DNA of 64,000 bases from an uncultured Lachnospiraceae bacterium (GTDB lineage: Bacteria > Bacillota > Clostridia > Lachnospirales > Lachnospiraceae). This document shows positions 28,607 to 38,278 of the stretch, one piece after another (within the stretch, counting starts at the first letter, position 1; every line of letters begins with the position of its first letter). Under the pieces are notes generated by a model. The model was not told the origin of the DNA and made no database searches. It worked only from the letters and a program-made list of their open reading frames with translations. The position numbers and the translations under genes are program-made. The stretch is from the NCBI GenBank assembly GCA_947565425.1, contig CANOFW010000006.1, positions 62,001 to 126,000 on the forward strand, written 5' to 3'.

Positions 28607-28787
28607 AAGTGGGCAAACCCACTTCAACCCCCACCCTCATTTATGGGAGACTGGCTTGCACACTTTGACGCACCGAGTGCAGTCGCGGAAGCGACTAATA
28701 CCCCTTGCACGAGTGCGCATATTATTTTTATCTTATAGGAAAGGCACTTTCACGCATTAGCGTGACAAGTTCTTTCCTATAAGATAA
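28607..28787. repeat. Cluster of perfect inverted repeats in the convergent gap
   Basis: Within the gap between the ABC-class ATPase gene and a GH146 gene lie AAGTGGG/CCCACTT (28607-28624), AGTCGC/GCGACT (28681-28696), and a 16-base perfect inverted repeat (28728-28743 with 28772-28787) that encloses a second stem TCACGC/GCGTGA (28750-28765). No coding frame is convincing here. The long element is not followed by a T-run, so it is not a simple terminator. Confidence 0.75.
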
Positions 28788-28788
28788 G

Positions 28789-28826
28789 AAAAAGCAGCAA
28801 ACCATATCCCTGATTTGCTGCTTTTT
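28789..28826. terminator. Bidirectional terminator between convergent genes
   Basis: AAAAAGCAGCAAA and TTTGCTGCTTTTT form a 13-base perfect stem with T-runs on both strands, 28 bases past the stop of the GH146-like gene and at the end of the ATPase transcript. Confidence 0.9.
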
Positions 28827-28853
28827 CTATGCTTTATCTCGTTTTACTTCATG

Positions 28854-31800
28854 TTATTTTACAACGATCTTACATTTCACCTTTACTTTCGGATTTGACT
28901 TGCTAGTAACGGTAATCGTCGTCTTACCTTTTTTCTTAGCCTTAATCTTGCCGGAACTACTAACTGTCGCCACCTTGGTATTACTACTCTTATAAGTAAC
29001 TTTTTTATTTGTAGCATTTTTCGGCATAATCGTTGCTTTCAGCTTATAGCTCTTTTTCGGTTTGAGAGACTTAGATTTTGCACTCAGCTTTATGCTCTTG
29101 ACTGGATTTACCACTTGAACAGTCACTGTCTTCTTGATACTTCCAACCTGAGCTGTTACCTTTACTTTGCCAACTTTTTTCTTTGCCTTTAAGGTTGCTG
29201 TAGTTCCATTAGATTTAATCGTTGCATACTTTGTAGAATTAATGGACCATTTTACAGTTCCTTTTAAGTTCGTCAACTTCGCTTTCAACTTGAGGCTCTT
29301 GCCTGTTGCCAAATCTGCCGCGCCCGTAATTGCTAGCGCCGGTTTCTTTACCGTAATCTTACAGGTTGCCTTCAGACTAGTGTCGACTTTGCTGGTTACC
29401 GTAATGATTGCTGTTCCCTGTTTCTTAGCTGTTACCTTACCACTCTGGTCTACGGATGCAATAGCAGAATCGCTGGATTTCCAGCTTACAGCCTTATCAG
29501 CCGTATTGTCCGCCGTAACCATACAGGTAAGTTTTACACTTTCGCCTACAGACATAGATTTCGTCGTCGGGCTTACCTTTATGCCGCTGACTGAAACATA
29601 GTTGGAATCAATCACAAGCTTAACATCTGTCTTTGTCTCATGATCTTCTGCAAATGCCTGAAGATTTACAGTGGTATCTCCGCTTCCCAGTGTTATTCTC
29701 TTTGCTCTTGCATCATTCGTCAATATGCCGTCCACATACAGCAAACCATATTTATCAAGCAATTCTGTTTTTATTTCAACTTCCTGTGTTCCTTTTGGTA
29801 CGGATAACCGGAACCCATCTGCTGTTTTTACTACTTTTCCTACATTGGAAGTAATACTCTTGATACCAGCGTTGTGGCTATATTCTGTCATAGTGCTTGC
29901 ATTTTTCCACAGTTTTGGGGATTCCTCGCCTTCCTTACCGCTAAATGAAATCCGCAGCACATCTCTGACATCTACCTGTCCTGTAGTCTCGTCTTTCAAT
30001 TCATAAACTTCCGCTGTAGCAACAACTTCTGCCGGAATCTCATACTTAACGGCATAAATTTCTTCTTTTCCTTTATAATCCAACGTATCTGTGGCAATCA
30101 CGGTATCTCCTACTTTAATTATCATCGTCTTACCGTTATCATCTTTGGAATACTGACAGCTAATGTAATTCTTTTTACTCTTATCTACTTTAAACAGATA
30201 AGAGAAACTTCCACCCTTATTTGCATAGCGGGTAAGGTTCGCCATACTTCCAGTAGAACCAGTTCCCTCTTCTGCCATGCACGGATAAGTATCTGCATTT
30301 CCTTCCGTCTGTGAACCGTAACCGATGCCCACGCCGCTCAAATTAACATTGGCATCACGTCCTGCTTCTTTGGATTCCATAATCTGCTGCTGGATCACTT
30401 CCGGATCTAACTCCTGGAACAGCCAGTAAATACCATATCTCTGGTCTGTTATTCGATAGTAAGGTGTAAATCTTAAATCTTCCTCACCGCCCCAATCTGT
30501 TCCTGTGAGGGTGAATGTTAAGGAATCTTTGTCTTTTACAAGATAATCTTCAATATGCGCCATATATTCCGCTACGGTATCTTCTGCCAACACATTGAGA
30601 TTCTCTGAATTCAACGTTCCCTGGTTAGAGGTACTTCCATATCCCGCAGTAGTTGATCTTTCCTCACCATTGACAATCTTCGTCTTGCAGACGTCGCATT
30701 GCACACCAATCTGGTATGTTTGTCTTTTATCATCTATACCAAGTTCTGCCGCCAGCACAATTGGACCATATTTGAAGCCATAAGTAGTTCCTGCGTTATC
30801 CGGCAACGTATAAGTACGAATACCCATCGGCAATGTCAATTCAACTTTATCATTTGCCTTCCATGTTCTATTCAATGAAATATAACCATTGCTGACAATT
30901 GCATTCTGAGCTGCTCCATTCACCTTGACCGTCGGGCTGCCCACGGTCCAGTCCGGTACACGCAAACGCAAGTCAAAAGCTGCGCTTGTCTTACCATTAA
31001 GCAATTGAACCGTAAATGTTGTTTTATCTGTATTCGGAATGGAGGTCTCCTGTTTGAGTCTAACGCCTTTCTCCATCCAGGTTACCTCTGAGCTTGTAAA
31101 TTGATTTACAATCAGCTTATCTCCTGTATAATAGTAGAAGCTATCACCAAGTTTCGTAAAGTTCTCAAGACCTGTACCTGTACAGCACCAGAAATAATTT
31201 CTCTCCAAATCCGGATTACAATATACCTTGAAGTATCCTGTCGCCATCGGCTGGAAATACGTTGTCATTCCAGTTTCTTCGTTTACGCTTGCCATAATTG
31301 CATTGATAAACGTATTCTCGTAGTAATCTGCATATTTCTTATCGCCAGTGATGCGGTATAATTCTCTTGTCAACTTGAGCATATTATGGGTGTTGCAAGT
31401 CTCACAGTTACAGTGGGATCTTTCCAAATCAAGCACATTGTCCGCTCCAAAGAACTCACACTCGCTGTTACCGCCCGTAATATATGTATGATTCTCTGTA
31501 ATCAATGTCCAGAAAGCCTGCGCATACTGCAAGTATTTTTCTTCGTTACTCTCATCCTTTAATGCACGATAACGGTTCAAAGCTCCCATGAACTTGGGAA
31601 TCGTACAGTTTGCATGTTTGCCGTTTAATACATTAGGCTGGCCGGCAAGCACTCTGTCAAACAAATCTGTCTCATCAAACATATGGGCTGCATCTGCAAA
31701 ATGTACTGCATCTGCATAGCCGTCAACTTTCGCATATTTATAAAGTTCATACAGACATTCATTCATAGCGCCATATTCCACATTTAATACACGTTTCTGT

Positions 31801-33419
31801 ATGTTGGCGTCCCATTTTGAAGTTCTGCGGTAAATCCATTCACCCAAATCTTCCGCTACCAAAAACGCCGTCTCATTGCCAGTCAATTTGTAAGTTTCCA
31901 CCAATCCATTGACAATTTTATGCATGGTATACCATGGCACCCAGGTATCGGATGTCGTCCCCTTTTCCAGCAAATTAAACTGGCGTTCCGGGTCGTTTAC
32001 GTCCGCCATAGTTGCACCGAAGATAAATCCTGTGCCAAGTTTCTCCTGACAATCTTTCAATTCATCAATGATATAATTAAGGCGGTCATTTAACGTATAA
32101 CCGTCTTCTCCCGGTATATCTCCATATCCATTTGTAATTGCCTGTGCTGCGGCTGCAAGATAATGTCCCATTGTATGGCCGCCGATACGACTATTCTCCC
32201 ATCCGCCGGGATATGGCTTAGAAGCGCCGCTTCCATCATTATGAAAATCTTTTTCTGTAATTTCTGCTGCCTTATACCCTGCCGTCAAGCGGAAATTATA
32301 TAGCAGCCTGTCTGGATCAAACTTATTGATAAACTCTACATCTTTCGCAGCAACATTATTATAATAATCATCCGTAATTGTTACATCTCCATATAAAAAT
32401 TCGCTAAGATTCTGCATATCGCTTAATGCTGTAACTTTAACCGGAAATTGCTTTGTCATGGCAAACTTTCCATTATAAGAAACAGTTGCCGTCAAAGTTA
32501 CCGGAACATCTGCCGCTCCCACTGCCGGCCTTGTCACTCTGCCGGAAGATGATAATACCGCTTCATTTGAACTGCTCCAGGTAATCGTTGTTTCATTTGC
32601 GCCTGCCGTCGGAAGTGCAATATCTGAACTAATCTCGGTACTGTTTAAATATAAAGCTGCATAATCTTCATTCACTTTCTTTCTGATTTCTAACTCTGTC
32701 GGTTCTCTATATTCCGTAATCAAAATATAACAAAGATTAATTGCTTTGTTGGCGTCCGTTTTCCCTCTCAAATTAACAGTCAACTCGCCATCCGTTACTT
32801 CAATCGTTTGTTTAACGGGCTTTTGCGCAGACGCCTCAACGCCTTCTTTCATGGTAACCTGGCTGCTTTTTCCATAATTCAAGTAAGCATTGGGAGATTT
32901 TGATACGCCCCATGGGTCTGAACAGCAAATTGTAACTTCATACAAACCGTTCTCTATCTCAAACTTATAATCCATATAGCGTTCCTGGATGCCGTTTTCA
33001 AATTGATTCTTTGTATAACGGTTTGAGGATGTCTTCGCTACATCTGCATTTGCTGCATTGCTCTCATAAGGCCAGGTATTATCTGTACTCACACCGCCTT
33101 TGCTACAGGAACCATTTTTCAATGGCTCGCTGAGCGTATCGACAATTCCCCACTTATAACCAGTTACCGGGTCAGCCCCATATGCCTGATCGGTAACACT
33201 ATTATGCGTTCCAAATTGATCACCATCACTGACCGTATCCACTACATAGTCTCCACAATCTACAAAATAGACAATAGATGGATCTTCCCTTTCTGCCGGC
33301 GTTGCTGCTTTTACAAACTGCATTCCTTCTGTCGGCAGAGAAGTTACACACACTGCTGCCGTGAGGCATGCCGCCGCCGCTTTTTTCAAAAAGCTTAAAA
33401 CATTCTTTCTTTCTTTCAT
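28854..33419 (-). CDS. Secreted multidomain GH146-like beta-L-arabinofuranosidase (1521 aa)
   Basis: Start placed at 33417-33419, preceded by GGGAGAGG; an upstream in-frame ATG would spoil the signal peptide. Parts: signal peptide (1-38), malectin-like or similar beta domain (45-240), Ig-like domain (245-330), catalytic region of the GH127/GH146 clan (about 345-885), an accessory region (900-1270), then three BIG2-like domains (1275-1357, 1360-1437, 1438-1521), the last very lysine-rich. The site residues are Glu673-x-Cys675 in NCETC and Cys745-Cys746 in WCCTGTG, the GH146 form. It is the closest relative in the window of the 12251-17530 enzyme but has different flanking domains and no FIVAR repeats. 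The gene has its own terminator. Confidence 0.88.
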   Translation of the reverse strand: MKERKNVLSFLKKAAAACLTAAVCVTSLPTEGMQFVKAATPAEREDPSIVYFVDCGDYVVDTVSDGDQFGTHNSVTDQAYGADPVTGYKWGIVDTLSEPLKNGSCSKGGVSTDNTWPYESNAANADVAKTSSNRYTKNQFENGIQERYMDYKFEIENGLYEVTICCSDPWGVSKSPNAYLNYGKSSQVTMKEGVEASAQKPVKQTIEVTDGELTVNLRGKTDANKAINLCYILITEYREPTELEIRKKVNEDYAALYLNSTEISSDIALPTAGANETTITWSSSNEAVLSSSGRVTRPAVGAADVPVTLTATVSYNGKFAMTKQFPVKVTALSDMQNLSEFLYGDVTITDDYYNNVAAKDVEFINKFDPDRLLYNFRLTAGYKAAEITEKDFHNDGSGASKPYPGGWENSRIGGHTMGHYLAAAAQAITNGYGDIPGEDGYTLNDRLNYIIDELKDCQEKLGTGFIFGATMADVNDPERQFNLLEKGTTSDTWVPWYTMHKIVNGLVETYKLTGNETAFLVAEDLGEWIYRRTSKWDANIQKRVLNVEYGAMNECLYELYKYAKVDGYADAVHFADAAHMFDETDLFDRVLAGQPNVLNGKHANCTIPKFMGALNRYRALKDESNEEKYLQYAQAFWTLITENHTYITGGNSECEFFGADNVLDLERSHCNCETCNTHNMLKLTRELYRITGDKKYADYYENTFINAIMASVNEETGMTTYFQPMATGYFKVYCNPDLERNYFWCCTGTGLENFTKLGDSFYYYTGDKLIVNQFTSSEVTWMEKGVRLKQETSIPNTDKTTFTVQLLNGKTSAAFDLRLRVPDWTVGSPTVKVNGAAQNAIVSNGYISLNRTWKANDKVELTLPMGIRTYTLPDNAGTTYGFKYGPIVLAAELGIDDKRQTYQIGVQCDVCKTKIVNGEERSTTAGYGSTSNQGTLNSENLNVLAEDTVAEYMAHIEDYLVKDKDSLTFTLTGTDWGGEEDLRFTPYYRITDQRYGIYWLFQELDPEVIQQQIMESKEAGRDANVNLSGVGIGYGSQTEGNADTYPCMAEEGTGSTGSMANLTRYANKGGSFSYLFKVDKSKKNYISCQYSKDDNGKTMIIKVGDTVIATDTLDYKGKEEIYAVKYEIPAEVVATAEVYELKDETTGQVDVRDVLRISFSGKEGEESPKLWKNASTMTEYSHNAGIKSITSNVGKVVKTADGFRLSVPKGTQEVEIKTELLDKYGLLYVDGILTNDARAKRITLGSGDTTVNLQAFAEDHETKTDVKLVIDSNYVSVSGIKVSPTTKSMSVGESVKLTCMVTADNTADKAVSWKSSDSAIASVDQSGKVTAKKQGTAIITVTSKVDTSLKATCKITVKKPALAITGAADLATGKSLKLKAKLTNLKGTVKWSINSTKYATIKSNGTTATLKAKKKVGKVKVTAQVGSIKKTVTVQVVNPVKSIKLSAKSKSLKPKKSYKLKATIMPKNATNKKVTYKSSNTKVATVSSSGKIKAKKKGKTTITVTSKSNPKVKVKCKIVVK

Positions 33420-33523
33420 ATTCCTCTCCCTTCTATTCCTATAAAATGTTATATACATTTCCAATTATAATTAATATTACACAAAAAAACAACTTACTTT
33501 TCTTCAAATTTATCAATTATATC

Positions 33524-33565
33524 AAAAAAGAAAACACTAAAAGTTTTTCATCCTCTTAGCGTTTT
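33524..33565 (-). terminator. Terminator of the GH51 transcript
   Basis: On the minus strand AAAACGCTAAGAG pairs with CTTTTAGTGTTTT (two G-U pairs), followed by CTTTTTT, directly after the stop at 33583. Confidence 0.85.
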
Positions 33566-33582
33566 CTTTCTTAAAGATTACA

Positions 33583-34811
33583 TCACTTTACTGTAAAAGT
33601 AATTTTTGCTTTCTTACCATTATAAGTCTTAACTGTAATAACTGCTTTTCCTTTTTTCTTCGCTTTCACAACTCCTGTCTTAGAAACACTTGCAATCTTA
33701 TTTTTACTGGAAGTATAAGTCAGCTTATAACTGTAAGTATTTTTAGGGAACTTCACTTTAATTCGAAAAGTCTTTCCTTTTTTCAAAATTTTCTTCTTTG
33801 CATTTAGATTAATTTTGCTCGGTTTTTTCTTGACAGTAACGGTACATTTCTTATACTTACCATTAGATGTTTTCGCCATAATCACAGATTTTCCGGGTTT
33901 TTTGCCGGTAATTTTGCCGTTCTTCACCGTAACCACAGATTTTTTGCTTGTGCTCCAGTTTACTTTCTGAGAAACGCCCTTTGGACTTACTGTTGCCTTT
34001 AACGTTACTTTTTCACCCTGTCCGATCGTAATGGCTTTTTTCACATTTAATGATACACTCTTTGGCTTTGCCGGCTGCGGACTTGGCTGCGGCTTCGGTG
34101 TAGGTGTTACGCTGGTCTGTGACAAAGGCACACGAATTACATTCACAGAATTAGCAACAAGTTGGCAAGTAAGCTGATTATTCTGTATACTTTGCGATGA
34201 TGTTATCGGTTTGACTATCTCATTACCTATTGCATTCGCGTCATTCAAACCTGCCGTCAGCGTCGTTACCTCCGCTTTGCTGCTTACATTCAAGTTCTTG
34301 AAATTAAGCTGAATAGATTTTCTTTGTCTGTCAGGATTTACTAGCTTAATATACACATTCTTATCATCCTTGTTGACTACCTGATAAATATCTGTCTGAT
34401 ACTGATATAAATCACTGGAAACATCATACTTTGCCGTCTCTGCAAGGCTCACATCGTTACTCGTATAATTTGCTTCCAACTTTCCCTTCACGCCATAGTT
34501 AAAGAAAATATCCATAGCGTCATTTGTATGAATCGCTGTAAAGTTATCTTTATTATAATGCCTATTGGCATAATTATTGCCAAGCATTTTCGTCACAAGG
34601 TTATCACTGCCGCGCTGCTGCCTTGTAACCTCCATGTACGCGCCTTCTCCATTGATTTGATACCAATAATACTGTTTATCATAGCCTGCGCCGATAACAA
34701 ATCCGCCGTTGCCGGAAGTTTTAACAGCTCCTTCTACTTGTATCTCAAAATCTGTCCACTTTTCCGTCACTGCTTTGGGAAGATATAAAGCATTGATTCC
34801 ATCTGTCCCTG
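33583..34811 (-). pseudogene. Detached C-terminal part of the GH51 arabinofuranosidase (frameshifted)
   Basis: The open frame continues the GH51 protein in the next reading frame from about 34811. It reads GTDGINALYLPKAVTEKW, then a sandwich domain with DFEIQVEG and VIGAGYD, the C-terminal arabinofuranosidase-type beta strands, a Thr-Pro-Lys linker, and two lysine-rich Ig-like domains of BIG2 type. No signal peptide and no ribosome binding site precede the first usable start (GTG at 34768-34770, overlapping the stop of the front part as GTGA). It is therefore not an independent gene. The restored protein would have about 1280 residues. Without this part the front enzyme lacks its wall-binding tail. 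Confidence 0.8.
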
Positions 34812-37439
34812 AAAAATAGAGCCTTCCGCAGAAATCATTCCTAAAATGGGACTACCATAATGGCTATAATCTTTTTCCGCTGATTGTAGCTCTGTGTCAA
34901 GTAAATCTGTACCGTAATTATTGGAAAACATTTTCTGTACATAATAATTTGCGGACTTGGCTGTATCAAATTCATCAAAATAGATTAAATCATGATCCCA
35001 ACTTCCATTGCCTACCTTATATAACAATGGTGCATAGGAAATATTTGTCACTATGTCCGCATTGCGTTCAAGTCCGGTAATATAACATGCCTCTGCAAGC
35101 GCCGTATAATATTTATTCGCTCCTCTGACTGCATATTCTCCTACAAAAATATCACTTCCGCCTTGATTCTTACGCTGGTAGAAATCATAACGGTCTGAGT
35201 AATTATACATAAAAGATTCTGATTCGTAATAATGCTCATCTACAAGCGTCTCTCCTGGCATTGTCTGTGCCAAGCGGTCATAAGCGTATTCCAATCCACG
35301 TGAAAAATATCCGTCACCGCCAGGATTAGAATTGGACGTAGGACCTGCACTGGAAATAATATGTAATTCATGTCCCGGATAACGTTCTTTTGCATATTTT
35401 TCAACTGCTTCTTTGATTACATCAAAGTTATCAAAATATTTGGCAAAAGCATTTTCATTGCCAATTCCCAGATATTTGAGATTAAAAGGCTGCACATGCC
35501 CATTCTGCGCTCTTTTTTTTGCCCATTCGTTTGTGTTGGCATCTCCCCAACAGTAATCAAGAAGCTGTGTAGCCATATCTATAAATTCTTGTAATTCTGT
35601 TCCTGTCTTGGCATCTACATCCTTCGTCTCATATTGACAGAGAAGTCCAGCGCTGAGAATTGGGAAAGGTTCCATACCAAAATCTTCACAAAGAGTCAAC
35701 AGCTCGTGATAACCAAAACCATAGGATTGCATATACCCCCAAGTACGTCCATTATTATTGCCAAAATTCTCCCAACGGTTTGTGTTGCTTCTTCGTTCTT
35801 CCAAAGGTCCAACCGAATCACGCCAATCATATAGCCCTTCCCAGTTAAAGCCTTCTACGATACATCCACCTGGAAAACGCATAAACTTGGGGTTTAAATC
35901 CATCATCAAATCTACCAAATCTTTGCGCACACCGACACCGTATGCATAATTCTGATTGCCATATCCATAACTATCATGCGGCACAACAGACACCATATCA
36001 AGAGAAAGTTTATCACTAGAACCTGCTCCCTGTACGGAAATTACTAGTTTTCCTTTCGTATTCACCGATACGTTAGATGTCAGTTCCGCAGAGATTTTCT
36101 TCCATGTGCCATCAGCATCTACATTAATCTCCTGTTCATCTGTAATATCTCTGCCATTACCATCTGTTAATTTTACTTTTAATGTTCCATGATAACCTTG
36201 TGTTGCTTTAGTAAAAACAGAAAAAGTATAAGTTCCCGTTTTCTTTGTCGCATCAAGCGGTTTCACCGGCATTGCTGCACTATTCGGATTATTCTGTGGA
36301 GCAAAACCACCGTTTTCTAATGTGATATTTCCAGTTATCACTGCATAATGAGGATTTGATTCATTTAGACTGTCCGATGTTCCCTGTGCAGCTTCGGTAT
36401 TTAACGCAAAATTTGCATTTGGACTGGCAACCCAGTGCAACTTGTAATTGCCCACTGTCTCATATCCATTTTTCTTAAAATAATCGCCACTCTTATTCCC
36501 TGCTTGCACATAGGAATTTTCAAAAGAATAATTTTTCACCATTTCTGGGTACAATCCGCCGTCCGCGGAACTGTTAATATCTTCAAAAAATAAGCCGTAT
36601 AAATTCTTACTTAATTTCTTAGAAACGTTCTTGCCATCAATAGTCATGGAATATTGTGCTACCGATTCTTTTATTCCAGCAATTTGCCTAATCTGAGATT
36701 CATTTAAAGCATTCTTATACACACGAAAATCCTTAAAATCTCCTCGATACAAGGGATCCGCATAATTAGACTTACCAATATAAGACTGAAGTCCTGTGCC
36801 AAAATCGCTGATACTCCTTGCTACCTCTTGTTTGCCGATACTATTTCCATTGATATAACATTCCAAGGACGCCGGCTGAATCACAATTGCATAATGTGTC
36901 CACTTGCCGACATATTCTTGTGTATTTTCACTTTCACGGAATCCTTTTTCCGTCCAGGACGGATGTTCTTCGTTGACGTCATTTGTCATGACTAATTTTA
37001 AAGTATTATGTTGTTTTTCACAGGGAACAAAATAGTAATAATTCGTAGGAGTTCCATAACTGCTGTTCTTACTGCCAATAAAAAATGCTGCCAGCCATTC
37101 TTCTCGCGGATCATTGTCTTTGAGCCAGGTGGAAATTGTCAACGTATCCTGCCTGTCAAACATACCCTCCGGTAAAGTAATGTAAGAACTTCCATTCTTA
37201 TCACCGCCTGGTAAAGAAGCAATTCCATCGTTTACGGTTACGCCACTGCCAATGTTCGCGTGGTTATTATTCCCAGAAGAATCTTTTCCACCATCTGTAA
37301 ATTCATAATGTGCCAACAGTTCTAATCCTGCCAGCAGATTATCTTCCGCTTTTATGCATTCCATGGGTTGACACAATCCCATCAACAGTGCAGCCGAAAG
37401 AATCAAGCTTGTAACTTTTTTGATTTTACGCCATTTCAT
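34767..37439 (-). CDS. Secreted GH51 alpha-L-arabinofuranosidase, N-terminal part (ended by frameshift)
   Basis: 890 residues as it stands. Signal peptide (1-31), LamG-like lectin domain (40-255), then a GH51-type enzyme whose first strand reads YGLFFEDIN (281-289), with an inserted CBM4/9-like domain (about 300-490). The acid/base is Glu662 in GIGNEN and the nucleophile Glu768 in FVGEYAV; both are present, as is DEHYY at 734-738. The last 16 residues or so are out of frame: adding one T to the T5 run (plus-strand A5 at 34812-34816) restores SGTDGINALYLPK and joins the downstream frame. The (beta/alpha)8 barrel itself is complete, but the family's C-terminal beta domain is lost, so activity is doubtful. 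It follows a GGAGAGG site. Confidence 0.88.
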   Translation of the reverse strand: MKWRKIKKVTSLILSAALLMGLCQPMECIKAEDNLLAGLELLAHYEFTDGGKDSSGNNNHANIGSGVTVNDGIASLPGGDKNGSSYITLPEGMFDRQDTLTISTWLKDNDPREEWLAAFFIGSKNSSYGTPTNYYYFVPCEKQHNTLKLVMTNDVNEEHPSWTEKGFRESENTQEYVGKWTHYAIVIQPASLECYINGNSIGKQEVARSISDFGTGLQSYIGKSNYADPLYRGDFKDFRVYKNALNESQIRQIAGIKESVAQYSMTIDGKNVSKKLSKNLYGLFFEDINSSADGGLYPEMVKNYSFENSYVQAGNKSGDYFKKNGYETVGNYKLHWVASPNANFALNTEAAQGTSDSLNESNPHYAVITGNITLENGGFAPQNNPNSAAMPVKPLDATKKTGTYTFSVFTKATQGYHGTLKVKLTDGNGRDITDEQEINVDADGTWKKISAELTSNVSVNTKGKLVISVQGAGSSDKLSLDMVSVVPHDSYGYGNQNYAYGVGVRKDLVDLMMDLNPKFMRFPGGCIVEGFNWEGLYDWRDSVGPLEERRSNTNRWENFGNNNGRTWGYMQSYGFGYHELLTLCEDFGMEPFPILSAGLLCQYETKDVDAKTGTELQEFIDMATQLLDYCWGDANTNEWAKKRAQNGHVQPFNLKYLGIGNENAFAKYFDNFDVIKEAVEKYAKERYPGHELHIISSAGPTSNSNPGGDGYFSRGLEYAYDRLAQTMPGETLVDEHYYESESFMYNYSDRYDFYQRKNQGGSDIFVGEYAVRGANKYYTALAEACYITGLERNADIVTNISYAPLLYKVGNGSWDHDLIYFDEFDTAKSANYYVQKMFSNNYGTDLLDTELQSAEKDYSHYGSPILGMISAEGSIFQGQMESMLYIFPKQ

Positions 37440-37541
37440 AAGAATACCTCTCCTTTCCTTACTTCCCTATATATTTTCATATAATATAGGGACATTTCAA
37501 CAAAAAAGGAAAAGATTGTGAAGTATTTTACATGAGTTTAT

Positions 37542-37654
37542 GTTACTGTTCACTCCGTAACCAGTAACTGGTGATTTTTGCATGAAAGTTCGCTTCGCGA
37601 AGCAAAAATCACTTACTGAATCATTTCCTTACGCAACCAGACAGCAAGTGTCTG
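37542..37654. repeat. Nested palindromic element upstream of the GH51 gene
   Basis: Three overlapping structures: GTTACTG/CAGTAAC (37542-37568); a 17-base stem with a three-base bulge, CAGTAA plus GTGATTTTTGC (37562-37581) against GCAAAAATCAC plus TTACTG (37602-37618), enclosing the 12-base palindrome GCTTCGCGAAGC; and CAGACA/TGTCTG (37638-37654). The last could help end the lipoprotein transcript. The rest of this gap shows no gene. Confidence 0.75.
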
Positions 37655-37678
37655 TCTTCTATATGAAAAGTTCTGCCT

Positions 37679-38206
37679 TTATTTTTCAACTGAGGAAGAA
37701 CGAAGAATTCCAGGTTCTCCACTCATAGTATCTGCACCGTCATCTACATAAAGGATATATGTCTCCCCTTTTTTCAATGGCAATATTTCATCCATTGTCT
37801 CTTGAAAATATTCGCCGTCTGCCTCATAAATTGCACAACTTTCCTGTACTTTAAATTCATCACCTACAGATAACTTACCATCATCTTTATACAATTCCAA
37901 TAAACGCACAGAACGAACCGCACAAAATCTGGTTACCATTCCATACTCTTCACTGAAATCTGTTAAACTATTCTCCGAGGACAATTCATCCATTACTTCT
38001 ACTTTGGCTATTACCGAGGATTCTTCATTCAGTTCTTCTTCTGTATAGACCACGCTGTCTGTTGGTGTAGATATCATATTTTCATCAGGGACATCTTCCA
38101 GCGTAATCTTTGCTTGCTTTTGACAGGCGACAAAAAACAAACATCCCAATAGACAAATAACAACAATTCTAATTTTACTTCCAGTACTATTTACAAGTTC
38201 TCTCAT
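37679..38206 (-). CDS. Small lipoprotein of unknown function
   Basis: 175 residues. A basic N-terminus and hydrophobic stretch end in lipobox FVAC (Cys28), so it should be lipidated and face outward. The mature part is strongly acidic. It contains VIAKVEVMDE and, later, LPLKKGETYILYVDDG, a pattern seen in small secreted beta-rich proteins that I cannot name. It lies 72 bases downstream of the O-antigen-ligase-like gene and may belong to the same transcript from gyrA. The function is unknown. Confidence 0.7.
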   Translation of the reverse strand: MRELVNSTGSKIRIVVICLLGCLFFVACQKQAKITLEDVPDENMISTPTDSVVYTEEELNEESSVIAKVEVMDELSSENSLTDFSEEYGMVTRFCAVRSVRLLELYKDDGKLSVGDEFKVQESCAIYEADGEYFQETMDEILPLKKGETYILYVDDGADTMSGEPGILRSSSVEK

Positions 38207-38278
38207 ATTCTAGCAACCTCCTTTGAAGAATCATATCATCTATACAGAGTCCTGATTGATGCAAAATGTTGCTTAGAA

